Assembly (NCBI GenBank): GCA_030696695.1
Contig: JAUYRP010000034.1
Coordinates: forward strand, 620,001-684,000
Length of the DNA: 64,000 bases
Source: Methylophilus sp.
GTDB taxonomy: Bacteria > Pseudomonadota > Gammaproteobacteria > Burkholderiales > Methylophilaceae
Direction of reading: 5' to 3'
The notes below the pieces were generated by a model. The model saw only the letters and a program-made list of their open reading frames with translations. It had not been told where the DNA came from and made no database searches. Of the stretch, positions 34,075 to 42,911 are shown one piece after another. The position numbers and the translations under genes are program-made. How positions within the stretch are numbered: the first letter of the stretch is position 1; every line of letters begins with the position of its first letter.

Positions 34075-34722
34075 ATGAATAAACGTTTTATAGGGGTCAC
34101 TACTTTGTTGTTGAGTTTGGTAGCACATTCTGCATTTGCGGACGATGTTACAAGCTTAAAGTCTAAAAAATTAGCACTGAATCAAACCCAGATGTCACAT
34201 CTTATGATGTTGGCCGCAGCGGATGTGCCTGCTGAGGAGCCCGCTGTAGGTGCGGATGGTTTTAGATTGCCACCCCAAAAAGTAAAGTCAACGGCTGCAG
34301 CGATTGCGCCATTGGGATCAGATAAATCTCCACATGAAGTGGCGATGGCCGCAGAAAAAGGGACATTGAAAAATCCATACTCTTACACGTTAATGAATCC
34401 TGATTTAGTCGAAGCGGGAAGAAAAAAATACATGGGCGTTAGCTGTAACGGCTGTCACGGCGGTAATGGTGGTGGTGGCATGTGTCCACCGTTATCTAAC
34501 GAGACATGGGTGTATGGCGCAGATGATGACACACTGTTTAGATTGATTGCCTTAGGCAGTGATGAGTTACAAAAGCAAGGCTATACGCGTAAAGGCCGTG
34601 AAAATGTAGTGGGCCCGATGCCGCCGCATGGCAACATCGTAAAAACAGAAGATGACTTATGGCGCATTATTTATTTCATTCGCGGTAATTTCCGCGGCGA
34701 TCCAAAAAATATCAAATGGTAA
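34075..34722 (+). CDS. xoxG: cytochrome c partner of XoxF
   Basis: The 215-residue protein starts at ATG 34075 behind GAAAGG; signal peptide ending SAFAD. It has one heme site CNGCH (Cys124, Cys127, His128) followed by GGNGGGGMCPP, and a C-terminal part with VGPMPPHG that should supply the distal Met. The end, RGDPKNIKW, matches that of MxaG (EGDPKKAKW), showing the relation. It accepts electrons from XoxF. Unlike MxaG it has no lipobox. Confidence 0.9.
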   Translation: MNKRFIGVTTLLLSLVAHSAFADDVTSLKSKKLALNQTQMSHLMMLAAADVPAEEPAVGADGFRLPPQKVKSTAAAIAPLGSDKSPHEVAMAAEKGTLKNPYSYTLMNPDLVEAGRKKYMGVSCNGCHGGNGGGGMCPPLSNETWVYGADDDTLFRLIALGSDELQKQGYTRKGRENVVGPMPPHGNIVKTEDDLWRIIYFIRGNFRGDPKNIKW

Positions 34723-34728
34723 GCTGCT

Positions 34729-35712
34729 GTGCCGTGTAAACATCTCACCAAGCTGGTATCTGCGTTGTGTTTATCTGGCGCTGCACTGATGAGTGCAGCG
34801 GTTGCAGTGTCCGCCCCTTTTGCCTACGTCACCAATCAAGGTGACCACACGGTGAGTATCGTTGATGTTGAAAGTAATCGCGTGATTCAGCGGGTGCCAG
34901 TAGGTAAATCCCCCGTGGGTGTGGCCATCGATACCATATCGAATCGCGCTTACTTTTCTAATGTTGAAAGCCGTTCAGTCAGTGTCGTAGACATCAACAC
35001 CAATCAAGTCATCCATAGCATTCAATTGACCATTGCCCCAGTAGGGCTGGTGTTAAACAAAACAGGTGGTCAGTTATATGTGGCCGATTGGTTTCACGAC
35101 CAAATCTTGGTGTTTGACACAACGCAGTATACGCAAGTGGCGACTATCGCCATGGGTAAAGCCCCTGCAGGCATGGTGCTAAGTAGAGAAGGTGCTAGCT
35201 TGTATGTTGCTAATCGTGACAGCAATGATGTGGGTGTGATTGATACACGCACGCACAAGATTGTGAACAAAATCAATGTGGGTAAACATCCATTTGGTGT
35301 TGCGCTGTCTGGTAATGGTCAGTTTGTGTATGTGGTCAATGTGGAAAGCAATTCAGTCTCTGTCATTGATGTAAAACGGGATATCGTCGTCGCCACAGTG
35401 CCTGTCGGTGAGCATCCATATTGTGTGACCACTAATTCGGACGGCACAACGCTCTACGTAACCAACACCCATGAAGACACCGTTTCTGTGATTGACGCTA
35501 AAACATATCAAGTGAAACACGTCATCAAAGTAGGCGGCACGCCAGAAGGTATTGCGTTTGACCATCAACATCAGCGTGTGTACGTCGCCAGTTGGATGGA
35601 TAACGCACTGACCGTGATAGATGCCAAAACAAATCAAGTCATTAAAAGCATAGCAACGGGATCACAACCACGTGCTTTTGGTGCTTTTATTGCAACACCT
35701 TCAATTCAATAA
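34729..35712 (+). CDS. exported YVTN beta-propeller protein
   Basis: The 327-residue protein starts with GTG 6 bp behind xoxG and has a signal peptide ending VAVSA. The mature part is seven YVTN repeats (FAYVTNQGDHTVSIVDVE, AYFSNVESRSVSVVDIN, LYVTNTHEDTVSVIDAK), a seven-bladed propeller. Proteins of this type are regularly linked to PQQ-dependent alcohol oxidation, with unknown activity. A second propeller protein is encoded at 37085. Probably co-transcribed with xoxG. Confidence 0.88.
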   Translation: MPCKHLTKLVSALCLSGAALMSAAVAVSAPFAYVTNQGDHTVSIVDVESNRVIQRVPVGKSPVGVAIDTISNRAYFSNVESRSVSVVDINTNQVIHSIQLTIAPVGLVLNKTGGQLYVADWFHDQILVFDTTQYTQVATIAMGKAPAGMVLSREGASLYVANRDSNDVGVIDTRTHKIVNKINVGKHPFGVALSGNGQFVYVVNVESNSVSVIDVKRDIVVATVPVGEHPYCVTTNSDGTTLYVTNTHEDTVSVIDAKTYQVKHVIKVGGTPEGIAFDHQHQRVYVASWMDNALTVIDAKTNQVIKSIATGSQPRAFGAFIATPSIQ

Positions 35713-35743
35713 TTTTCTCAAGTATTAAAAAATAGGAGTCTGT

Positions 35744-36283
35744 ATGCGTATTTTTTCTCAATTATTACTAGCCGTTTGTTTTTTACCTTTAACCCTTTCA
35801 GCAGCCAATGCGCCAAGCCAACAAAAGGTGATTCGTGAAGTAGTGATTAAAGCAGATGCCGCCAAAGTGTGGGCTGTGGTGAAGGATTTTGGTGGCATTC
35901 ACCAATGGCATCCGGCGGTAGAAAGTACTACCACAGAAACCAAAGCAGATGATACTGGCGCAGTATTGCTACATCGCACGCTCACGCTCAAAGGGGGCGG
36001 CACCTTATTAGAAAAGCAGACTATCAATTCTGATGAGGAAATGAAGTTGGAATATCGGATTGTAGAGGGTGTGCTTCCTGTCAGTGGTTATCGCTCTAAT
36101 ATGATAGTAAAAGCTGGTCCAAATAATGGCGAAACAACGGTGACTTGGACAGGCCGTTTCTACAATAAAGCAAACAAAGTGGATGCCCCTGCAGGTGAAG
36201 ACAATGCCACAGCGGTCAAGGCGATTGAAGGTGTTTATGATGCCGGCTTGCCTAACCTTAAAAAAATCATAGAGGCTCAGTAA
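35744..36283 (+). CDS. MxaD-like SRPBCC protein, xox copy 1
   Basis: The 179-residue exported protein starts behind AGGAG; signal peptide ending SAANA. It has an SRPBCC domain with GGIHQWHPAVESTTTETKAD and VTWTGRFYNKANKVDAPAGEDN (key parts HQWHP and GRFYNKAN). It shares these with the following gene and, less closely, with MxaD at 18649. A role in aiding XoxF-cytochrome contact is inferred from MxaD. Confidence 0.87.
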   Translation: MRIFSQLLLAVCFLPLTLSAANAPSQQKVIREVVIKADAAKVWAVVKDFGGIHQWHPAVESTTTETKADDTGAVLLHRTLTLKGGGTLLEKQTINSDEEMKLEYRIVEGVLPVSGYRSNMIVKAGPNNGETTVTWTGRFYNKANKVDAPAGEDNATAVKAIEGVYDAGLPNLKKIIEAQ

Positions 36284-36339
36284 GCCGCTATGGGTTGTAG
36301 GCATTAAGAATTGCGTCGGGATAAATATAGGAACTAAGT

Positions 36340-36882
36340 ATGAAAAAATTATGGGTAAGTTTAGCCATGTTGATGATGGTGCCGCTCAGCGCTGTCGCAC
36401 ATGGGCCAAGTGGCCAAAAGGTAGTGAAAGAATTTGAAGTGAACGCAGCGCCAGCAAAAGTGTGGACTTTAATAAAAGACTTTGGCGCGATTCAACAGTG
36501 GCATCCAGATGTGGTGAGTGTGAAGGTGGAGACCAAAGCCGATGCGGACAGTGGTAAGGAGTTGTTGCATCGGTTAGTGACGCTCAAAGACGGCACGGCT
36601 TTTTTGGAAAAGCTGCGCGAGGTCAATGATGCAGAGATGAAATTGGACTACAAAATGGTAGATGCGTCAGAAAGCACGATTGCTGTCAGTAATTATCGAA
36701 CAGTGGTATACGTGAAACAAGGCGCTACACCCAACCAATCAATTGTCAGTTTGACCGCACGCTTTTATAACAAGGCAAACACTATGGAGGCACCACCAGG
36801 TGCAGATAATCCTGCTGCGAATAAAGCTATTAATGCTTTGTACGATGCAGCAGCGATTGGTCTTAAAAAAGCACTGGAGTGA
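36340..36882 (+). CDS. MxaD-like SRPBCC protein, xox copy 2
   Basis: The 180-residue exported protein has a signal peptide ending AVAHG (same ending as in MxaD) and the SRPBCC domain with FGAIQQWHPDV, ARFYNKANTMEAPPGADNP (key part ARFYNKAN) and a C-terminal helix. It stands 56 bp behind copy 1; the two look like a tandem duplication followed by divergence. Confidence 0.87.
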   Translation: MKKLWVSLAMLMMVPLSAVAHGPSGQKVVKEFEVNAAPAKVWTLIKDFGAIQQWHPDVVSVKVETKADADSGKELLHRLVTLKDGTAFLEKLREVNDAEMKLDYKMVDASESTIAVSNYRTVVYVKQGATPNQSIVSLTARFYNKANTMEAPPGADNPAANKAINALYDAAAIGLKKALE

Positions 36883-36894
36883 GGATAGGTATTC

Positions 36895-36907
36895 GGGAAT
36901 AAGTCCC
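36895..36907. promoter_or_regulatory. operator-like dyad GGGAA-TAA-GTCCC
   Basis: An exact GGGA-N5-TCCC site just behind the second MxaD-like gene. A terminator lies between it and the next gene, so its target may be the possible small RNA at 36908-37054. Confidence 0.5.
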
Positions 36908-37054
36908 ACTCATTTCTGTGAGTTTTGGAGTATCAATCACGGGAGAAACGTTTGATACTAATGGTGCTCAATCGAGATCAAAACAATATCGAAATTAAAA
37001 CAATAAAGTTCGCAAACACTAAAACTAGGCATGCTATCCGCCTAGTTTTTTTTT
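36908..37054 (+). ncRNA. possible small RNA between operator-like site and terminator
   Basis: The stretch begins at an operator-like dyad, holds a hairpin with 8-bp perfect arms AGTATCAA/TTGATACT (36929-36959) exposing GGGAG in the loop, and ends in a strong terminator (37021-37054). It has no open frame of note. Alternatively it is just the 3' UTR of the MxaD-like gene. No RNA family is recognised. Confidence 0.3.
37021..37054 (+). terminator. Rho-independent terminator
   Basis: AAAACTAGGC and GCCTAGTTTT form a 10-bp stem with a 9-base loop and a long T-run. It separates the upstream xox genes from the second propeller gene. Confidence 0.9.
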
Positions 37055-37084
37055 AGCACCACTATTCGTGTCACTAGGAGATAT

Positions 37085-38050
37085 ATGAATAAAACATTTT
37101 TACCATTGGCTATTTCAGCCTTAGTATCCAGCGCGTTTGTTTCAACGTTGTATGCTGCACCGTTAGCTTATGTGCCTAATGAGAAAGATGGCAATGTGTC
37201 AGTGATTGATACTGAGACAGATAAAGTGATTTACCAACTGCCTAAAAAGGGGCAGTTCGGTAAAAAAATTCAAGCTGTTGCTATTCAGCCCGATGGTAAA
37301 AAACTGTACGTGGTGGTGAGAGATAAAAACGCAGTCGCCATTGTTAATTTAGACACACACAAACAAGAAAGTCTGGTGAAAGTGGGGGATGAGCCTGAGG
37401 GTATTAGCATTTCACCCGATGGTAAAACACTAGCCGCTTGTTTAGAGGAAGAAAATGCGGTGTCATTTGTGGATTTAGCTACAGCAAAATTAGCCCACAC
37501 TGCAAAAACGCAAGGACGTAACCCTGAGCACTGTGAATATTCACCAGAAGGCAAGTGGTTGTTGGCAAGTAATGAAGAGAGTGGCGATGTGGATGTGATT
37601 GACGTTGCAACCCATCAATCTGTGCATTTGATCAAAGCTACTAAGCACCCAAGAGGCGTCGGTTTTTCACCTGATGGAAAATTAGCCTATATTGCTAACG
37701 AAGCAGCCAACTTGGTTGAGGTCGTGTCCGTGGGAGATTGGGCTATCTTGCACCGCATCCCCGTTGGTTTACGCTCCAATGGTATCAAGGTGTCGCATGA
37801 TGGTAGCCGCGTCTATGTGAGTAATGGTGGCGACCATAATATCAGTGTGATTGATACTGCTAGCAATACTGTTACGAACACAATTCCGGTAGGCAAACGT
37901 CCATGGAATATGGCACTTACACCAGATGGCAAAAAGTTATACGTCGCAAATGGTCGAAGCAATAGCGTATCAGCTATCGATACCACCACACTGAAAGTCA
38001 TCAAAGAAATCCCTGTAGGGCAATTGCCTTGGGGTGTGGTGATTAAGTAA
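37085..38050 (+). CDS. exported YVTN beta-propeller protein, second copy
   Basis: The 321-residue protein starts behind AGGAGA; signal peptide ending LYAAP. It has seven YVTN/PQQ-associated propeller repeats (LAYVPNEKDGNVSVIDTE, VYVSNGGDHNISVIDTA, LYVANGRSNSVSAIDTT). It is related to the protein at 34729 but not a close copy. Such proteins are annotated as associated with PQQ-dependent catabolism. It begins a new transcript after the terminator at 37054. Confidence 0.88.
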   Translation: MNKTFLPLAISALVSSAFVSTLYAAPLAYVPNEKDGNVSVIDTETDKVIYQLPKKGQFGKKIQAVAIQPDGKKLYVVVRDKNAVAIVNLDTHKQESLVKVGDEPEGISISPDGKTLAACLEEENAVSFVDLATAKLAHTAKTQGRNPEHCEYSPEGKWLLASNEESGDVDVIDVATHQSVHLIKATKHPRGVGFSPDGKLAYIANEAANLVEVVSVGDWAILHRIPVGLRSNGIKVSHDGSRVYVSNGGDHNISVIDTASNTVTNTIPVGKRPWNMALTPDGKKLYVANGRSNSVSAIDTTTLKVIKEIPVGQLPWGVVIK

Positions 38051-38132
38051 CTGCTATCGCTGAGGTGGGGCAGAGGTACTGTAGCGCATTACTTCTGTTC
38101 TGCTGTTTAAATGGCGATTAGGTCAAAATAAA

Positions 38133-38933
38133 ATGCTTAAGTTATGTAATGTGTTTAAGTGTTATGTGATTGCGCTCATCTATTTTTCACATATTCCTGC
38201 GGCAATTGCGGCACCTGTTATTGATCATTGGTCTGTGATTCAAGCGGCATTTTTTGCTGGAAAAACAGTTCAACTTAATCCAGCCTATATTCAAATTGAG
38301 GCGCCTATTCAGGCAGAAGATGCAGCCATCGTTCCAGTGGCGATGCAAGTGCATATTCCCGATGCACACATCGCACGTGTGTATCTTTTTACAGATGCAA
38401 ATCCAATCGTTCACACCGCCACTTTTATTCCACAGCAACCCGTCAGCCAGTTCAAACTGTCTACACGTATCCGTTTGGAAAGTAACAGCTATTTTCGTGT
38501 GATTGTAGAAGATAGTCGGGGGCATTTATTCATGCACGCGGTACCCATCAAAACGCCAGGCGGTGGCTGTGGTGGTGGAATAACAGCAGATGAGGCAGTG
38601 TTGCGTGCAAGCTCGGGGGAGATGAAGATACAAACCCATTGGCTAACGTCGCCTGCTTTACCCGAGATATCTTTTTATATTAAACACCCCATGCGCACCG
38701 GTTTTGAAAGAACGACACAAGGCTATTATGCCAAAGCTTGGTTTATCAATTACCTAGCATTTCAAGTAGATCACGTGGATTTTATGCAAGCTGAGTTAGG
38801 GCCAGGCATCAGTGCCAACCCTTACTTGCGCTTTTCATTATTGAATGGACATTCGGGTCAGTTGATGGTCGAGGCTAAAGATAACGAAGGCAAGGTATTT
38901 CATCAGCAATTTGCGATTACCAAGCCGCCCTAA
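38133..38933 (+). CDS. quinoprotein-associated fused SoxYZ-like carrier
   Basis: The 266-residue exported protein has a signal peptide ending AIAAP, a SoxY-like immunoglobulin domain (about 45-145), a PGGGCGGG motif with Cys146, and a SoxZ-like domain (about 165-266; IKTHW-type strands, LAFQVDHVDFMQAELGPGISANP in part). In SoxYZ the GGCGG cysteine at the SoxY C-terminus carries sulfur intermediates; here it is internal because SoxY and SoxZ are fused. Fused forms occur near PQQ alcohol dehydrogenases. What it carries in methanol oxidation is unknown. Confidence 0.85.
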   Translation: MLKLCNVFKCYVIALIYFSHIPAAIAAPVIDHWSVIQAAFFAGKTVQLNPAYIQIEAPIQAEDAAIVPVAMQVHIPDAHIARVYLFTDANPIVHTATFIPQQPVSQFKLSTRIRLESNSYFRVIVEDSRGHLFMHAVPIKTPGGGCGGGITADEAVLRASSGEMKIQTHWLTSPALPEISFYIKHPMRTGFERTTQGYYAKAWFINYLAFQVDHVDFMQAELGPGISANPYLRFSLLNGHSGQLMVEAKDNEGKVFHQQFAITKPP

Positions 38934-38948
38934 TCAGGCATTGCAATC

Positions 38949-38961
38949 GGGATATTTTCCC
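38949..38961. promoter_or_regulatory. operator-like dyad GGGAT-ATT-TTCCC before the second mxaR
   Basis: An exact GGGA-N5-TCCC site about 70 bp before the mxaR2 start and behind the SoxYZ-like gene, suggesting that the second assembly-gene set has its own regulated promoter. Confidence 0.5.
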
Positions 38962-39028
38962 TATCCGACCATTCAAAAAGTCTGTTCAATACAGCTTTGT
39001 ATACCTCACCCATTCAACATCTATCACC

Positions 39029-40048
39029 ATGAATTCAGATCAAGTGTTAATCGATTGGCGCAACCGTGCGCTGATGCTGGAAAAAGAACTCAATCAAATC
39101 ATCTTAGGGTTATCTCCAGCGATTCGCCTGCTATTGATTGCCATGTTCTCTAAAGGGCATGTGTTACTGGAAGGCAATGTTGGGGTGGGCAAAACAACCT
39201 TGCTCAGAGCCGCAGCAAGAGGGCTGGGTGGTGGTTACCAGCGTGTGGAAGGCACGATAGATTTAATGCCGCAAGATTTGATTTATCACACCTACATTGA
39301 TACTGAAGGCAAACCTAAAGTGGAAGCCGGTCCGATCGTGGCACAGGGCGAAAACTTATCAGTATTCTTCTTTAATGAGATCAACCGCGCCAGACCGCAA
39401 GTGCATTCCTTGTTGTTGCGTGTGATGGCGGAGCGCAGTGTGAGTGCATTTAATCAAGAGCATTATTTTCCGCATTTACAAGTATTTGCAGACAGAAATG
39501 CAGTAGAGCGTGATGAAACATTCGAGTTGCCAGGCGCAGCACGTGATCGCTTTTTAATGGAAATAGAAATTGCACCATCGAATGACAGTGAGATACACAA
39601 AGCATTGACATTTGATGCGCGCTTTCACGATACAGATACGCTGATTAGTGGGGTGAGTGCTGGATTGTTGGACTTTAGAGCGCTCACCGCATTTGCCAGT
39701 CAACTGCAGCAGCGCGTCACAGCAAACGCAGCGGTGCAAGACTATGTTGAACATTTGCGCAAAGCCACTCACCGACCTCAGGATTATGGTGTTGTGTTGC
39801 CTGAAGTGGACATGGATGATTTGATGCTGGCAGGTATGGGGCCTAGAGGCTGCAGTATGCTGGTGCGCGCGGCCAAAGTGTCAGCTTGGCTAGATGGGCG
39901 TTTAAATTTAACACCAGAAGACATTGCAGCCGTATTTCATCCAGTGGTTGCGCATCGTGTATTTTTCTCGCCTATTTACGAGTTACAAAGAAACTGGCTA
40001 GCCAAAGCCTATACGCAAGCCATTTTAAAGCAAGTGCCCACGGCATAA
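39029..40048 (+). CDS. second MxaR-like MoxR ATPase
   Basis: The 339-residue AAA+ ATPase has Walker A GNVGVGKTT near residue 48, Walker B VFFFNEINRARPQ and LPGAARDRFLM. It aligns end to end with MxaR at 13309 (shared YQR[IV]EG, DLMP, HP in the lid VFHPV, RVFF). It heads a full second set in the order R-S-A-C-K-L. Probably loads a metal, perhaps the lanthanide, or PQQ into XoxF4; this is inference from placement. Confidence 0.9.
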   Translation: MNSDQVLIDWRNRALMLEKELNQIILGLSPAIRLLLIAMFSKGHVLLEGNVGVGKTTLLRAAARGLGGGYQRVEGTIDLMPQDLIYHTYIDTEGKPKVEAGPIVAQGENLSVFFFNEINRARPQVHSLLLRVMAERSVSAFNQEHYFPHLQVFADRNAVERDETFELPGAARDRFLMEIEIAPSNDSEIHKALTFDARFHDTDTLISGVSAGLLDFRALTAFASQLQQRVTANAAVQDYVEHLRKATHRPQDYGVVLPEVDMDDLMLAGMGPRGCSMLVRAAKVSAWLDGRLNLTPEDIAAVFHPVVAHRVFFSPIYELQRNWLAKAYTQAILKQVPTA

Positions 40049-40062
40049 TTTAAGCCAATCAT

Positions 40063-40914
40063 ATGAAGCAACAGTGGATTGACTACCGCATTCAATGGAA
40101 GCCAACGGGGCATCAATCCGGTGCAATGCGTGGATTATCTGCGGGTATTGGCGATCATCTGCGTGCTCTGGCGCTTTTGCGAGATTATCCTGACCCGAGA
40201 CGCCTCGATTTAAGAGCAAGTTTGCGCGACCCATTTGAGCGCTTGTTTGTGAGAGATACCTATTTAAACACCGCACTTAAATTGATTGTGCTGGTGGATG
40301 CCACCGCCTCTATGGGCTATGTGGGGGCAGTGAATCGCTGGCAAGTCGCGCAAGAAATAGCTGCGCAATTGGCATTGTCTGCTTATCGTAGTGGCGATGC
40401 CTTTGGCCTATATGTTGCCAATCAAGCATTGATACGAGAAGGCACATTACCCCCTAGGCTTAATCGTTCAGCCTGGTTGTGGATTCAGCAACACTTGCAT
40501 CGCGTCAAACCGCAAGGTAATCGAATGGATGGCTTAATTAAGGTGACATCGCAATTGCCTAGAAAGCGCAGTTTGGTTTTTTTGGTGTCTGATTTTAGAT
40601 GGTCGGAAAGCGACACCAACATGATGTTTAAAAAACTCAATCATCATGACGTGATTCCTATCGTGTTAGAAGATCCGTTTGAGGTATCGCAAGCGCCTAA
40701 ACAAGGCATGGCTATTTTGCAAGATGCGGAAACTGGGCAATCCAAATTTGTATGGATGCGTGCAGGGCTCATCCAATCGCTACAAAATAAAAGATTGCAG
40801 CATACGCAAATGCTGCATCAACTGAGTCGTCGATACGGCTATAAGCCATTTTTGGTACACGGAAGTTTTAATCCAATGGCCTTGACGCATTACTTCATGG
40901 AGCGCCAGACATGA
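40063..40914 (+). CDS. second MxaS-like DUF58/VWA protein
   Basis: This 283-residue soluble protein has PRRLDLRASLRDPFE, a MIDAS-like VDATASMGY and LVFLVSDFRWSES, parallel to MxaS (KRIDLRASLKT, VDMSTSMNF, LVFLISDFYMGEA). It sits 14 bp behind the second ATPase gene and overlaps the second mxaA by four bases (ATGA). Confidence 0.87.
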   Translation: MKQQWIDYRIQWKPTGHQSGAMRGLSAGIGDHLRALALLRDYPDPRRLDLRASLRDPFERLFVRDTYLNTALKLIVLVDATASMGYVGAVNRWQVAQEIAAQLALSAYRSGDAFGLYVANQALIREGTLPPRLNRSAWLWIQQHLHRVKPQGNRMDGLIKVTSQLPRKRSLVFLVSDFRWSESDTNMMFKKLNHHDVIPIVLEDPFEVSQAPKQGMAILQDAETGQSKFVWMRAGLIQSLQNKRLQHTQMLHQLSRRYGYKPFLVHGSFNPMALTHYFMERQT

Positions 40915-41843
40915 AGTGCTTGTATTACTTTATTCTGATGTTATGTTTGCCAGTTACCGTACTAGGGAGTGACGCTCCACCGATTAATGTGGAAGTGGCA
41001 ATGCGCGATAGTGGTTATCGCTTGGGCGATTTTATTCATCAGACAATCACCCTCACTTTACCAAAGCACACCACGCTAGATGAAGAAAGTTTACCGCTCA
41101 CAGGTTACGTCAAACCTTGGTTAGATTTATCAACGGCGACCTATACCCAGCAAAATGAAACCATCAAGTTGTATCTGACTTGGCAGATTTTTGCTACCGT
41201 GGAGATTGCACAAACGCTTAAAACGCCTGCACTGGTGTTAAAAACGAAAGAAAAACCTGTGCAAGAGATTATGATTCCGACGCAGCCCTTTTACTATTCC
41301 CCAGTTTTGCCTTATCCCTTGGCAGAAACAAAAAGACACGCGGATTTGTTGCCTATCCCATTCAATGAGCAGACACCATTATTGGGCTTGATATTGTTTA
41401 GCACGATAGGCGTGATATTGATGATGTATTGGATGTGGTTAAAAGACTGGCTACCTTGGCCAAAAAATCCCGGCCCGATTGCAACATTGGCAAAGTCAAT
41501 GCGCCACAAAACGGCACAGACTATGCAAGCCAAAGATTTACAAGCCATATTGCAAGCCTTAAGTGCAAGCGCTGGCGAAAGTTTGTTTCCATCCAGCCTG
41601 CATCGTCTATTCAACACAGCACCATTTTTGCGACCTTTCCAAGCCGAGATTGAACAATGCTTTGCAGTTGCATGGCGCACTTTATATGACGAACATCCAT
41701 TTAGTATTCGTCAGAGCGCAACTGTATTGACATCAGCGCAACCGATTCACATAGATTGGATTGCGCAGGCTGCAGTGGCGGAACGCTTATATTTAAGAAA
41801 CGCTGCACCTACGTCAGCGAAGCATGCGCAAACGTCGAAATGA
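40911..41843 (+). CDS. second MxaA-like membrane protein
   Basis: The 310-residue protein has a signal peptide ending VLGSD, a periplasmic beta domain with RDSGYRLGDFIHQTITL (cf. RELGYHLGDIALQTVTV in MxaA; shared core GYxLGD), one transmembrane helix (LLGLILFSTIGVILMMYWMW in part) and a helical cytoplasmic tail. The overlap at both ends (ATGA) couples it to its neighbours. Confidence 0.85.
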   Translation: MKCLYYFILMLCLPVTVLGSDAPPINVEVAMRDSGYRLGDFIHQTITLTLPKHTTLDEESLPLTGYVKPWLDLSTATYTQQNETIKLYLTWQIFATVEIAQTLKTPALVLKTKEKPVQEIMIPTQPFYYSPVLPYPLAETKRHADLLPIPFNEQTPLLGLILFSTIGVILMMYWMWLKDWLPWPKNPGPIATLAKSMRHKTAQTMQAKDLQAILQALSASAGESLFPSSLHRLFNTAPFLRPFQAEIEQCFAVAWRTLYDEHPFSIRQSATVLTSAQPIHIDWIAQAAVAERLYLRNAAPTSAKHAQTSK

Positions 41844-42907
41844 GTCATTTACATTTTTTAAAACCAGAGTTGTTATGGTTATTGCCTTTGGCGCTATTGC
41901 CGCTACTCTCGCATGGTGTTAAACAATTTAGCTACCCAAGTTTGGCGGATTGGCCAAAAGATTTAGCTTCGCTCAATGTGCGCTGGGCAATTCGTTTATT
42001 AGCTGCATTGGTCATCTTCAGTCTTGTCATTGCCGCAGCGGCACCGTTTACAGAGGGCGGCACAGAAAGTCGTGTGGGGCTAGGCGCGGAAATTGTGGTG
42101 GTGTTAGACCGTAGCGGCAGTATGTCAGAAGGATTAAAGGGGCGTGATTACAATCGGCAGTCGGCAGAGGCGGGCGAGTCAGATACGCATTTTTTGAGCA
42201 AGATTGAAGCAGCACGTGCAGTATTGCTAAAGTTCATGCAACAGCGACCAGCCGATACGTTTGGCATGGTGGTGTTCAATGCGTCACCCATCAGCGTAGC
42301 ACCGTTGTCCTCAGACCGTGCATTGGCAGAAGCTGCGTTATTAAGTGCGCAAAGCCAAAGTACGGGCTTTACTGCACTTGGCCGCGCCTTAGCGCTTGCC
42401 CTTGATCATTTTGAAGACCGTCCCTACACCGCGTCTAGATTGATTTTGTTGGTATCGGACGGCGATGCTGTGATTGAAGGGGAAGATCAAGAAGTATTAA
42501 AACAAGCTTTTATTCGTCAGCGTGCTCAGCTCATGTGGATATATGTAAGGGGGGAACGGGAGCAAAGTATATTAGACACGGTCATCGCAGGCGATAATGA
42601 AATTATCACAGCACAAGATACCGCCTACGCCACGCAGCAGCAAACGGCCTCTATGCATCAAGTATTTTCACAATTGGGGATGCCGTATCAAGCGTTTGAG
42701 GTTGATAGCGAGCAAGGTCTCAATAACGCAATTCAAGCTGTAAGCAACGCCACCAATAAACCAACGCGTTACGAATACCGTCTGCCAAGAAAACACTACG
42801 CACATTATTTTTATGGAATAGCGATTGTACTCATGGGTTTGCTGTTCTGGATTAAGCAACAAGAAATAGTTGTTTGGCAACCCTCATCCTTCAGCAAGTC
42901 TAGGTGA
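41840..42907 (+). CDS. second MxaC-like VWA membrane protein
   Basis: Starting at ATG 41840, inside the stop of the preceding gene, the 355-residue protein has two N-terminal membrane helices, a VWA domain with complete MIDAS DRSGS (Asp90), TGFTALGRA and LLVSDGDAVI, and a C-terminal helix (YFYGIAIVLMGLLFWI). An earlier TTG at 41756 lies within the mxaA-like frame and is rejected. Confidence 0.88.
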   Translation: MSHLHFLKPELLWLLPLALLPLLSHGVKQFSYPSLADWPKDLASLNVRWAIRLLAALVIFSLVIAAAAPFTEGGTESRVGLGAEIVVVLDRSGSMSEGLKGRDYNRQSAEAGESDTHFLSKIEAARAVLLKFMQQRPADTFGMVVFNASPISVAPLSSDRALAEAALLSAQSQSTGFTALGRALALALDHFEDRPYTASRLILLVSDGDAVIEGEDQEVLKQAFIRQRAQLMWIYVRGEREQSILDTVIAGDNEIITAQDTAYATQQQTASMHQVFSQLGMPYQAFEVDSEQGLNNAIQAVSNATNKPTRYEYRLPRKHYAHYFYGIAIVLMGLLFWIKQQEIVVWQPSSFSKSR

Positions 42908-42911
42908 CCTC

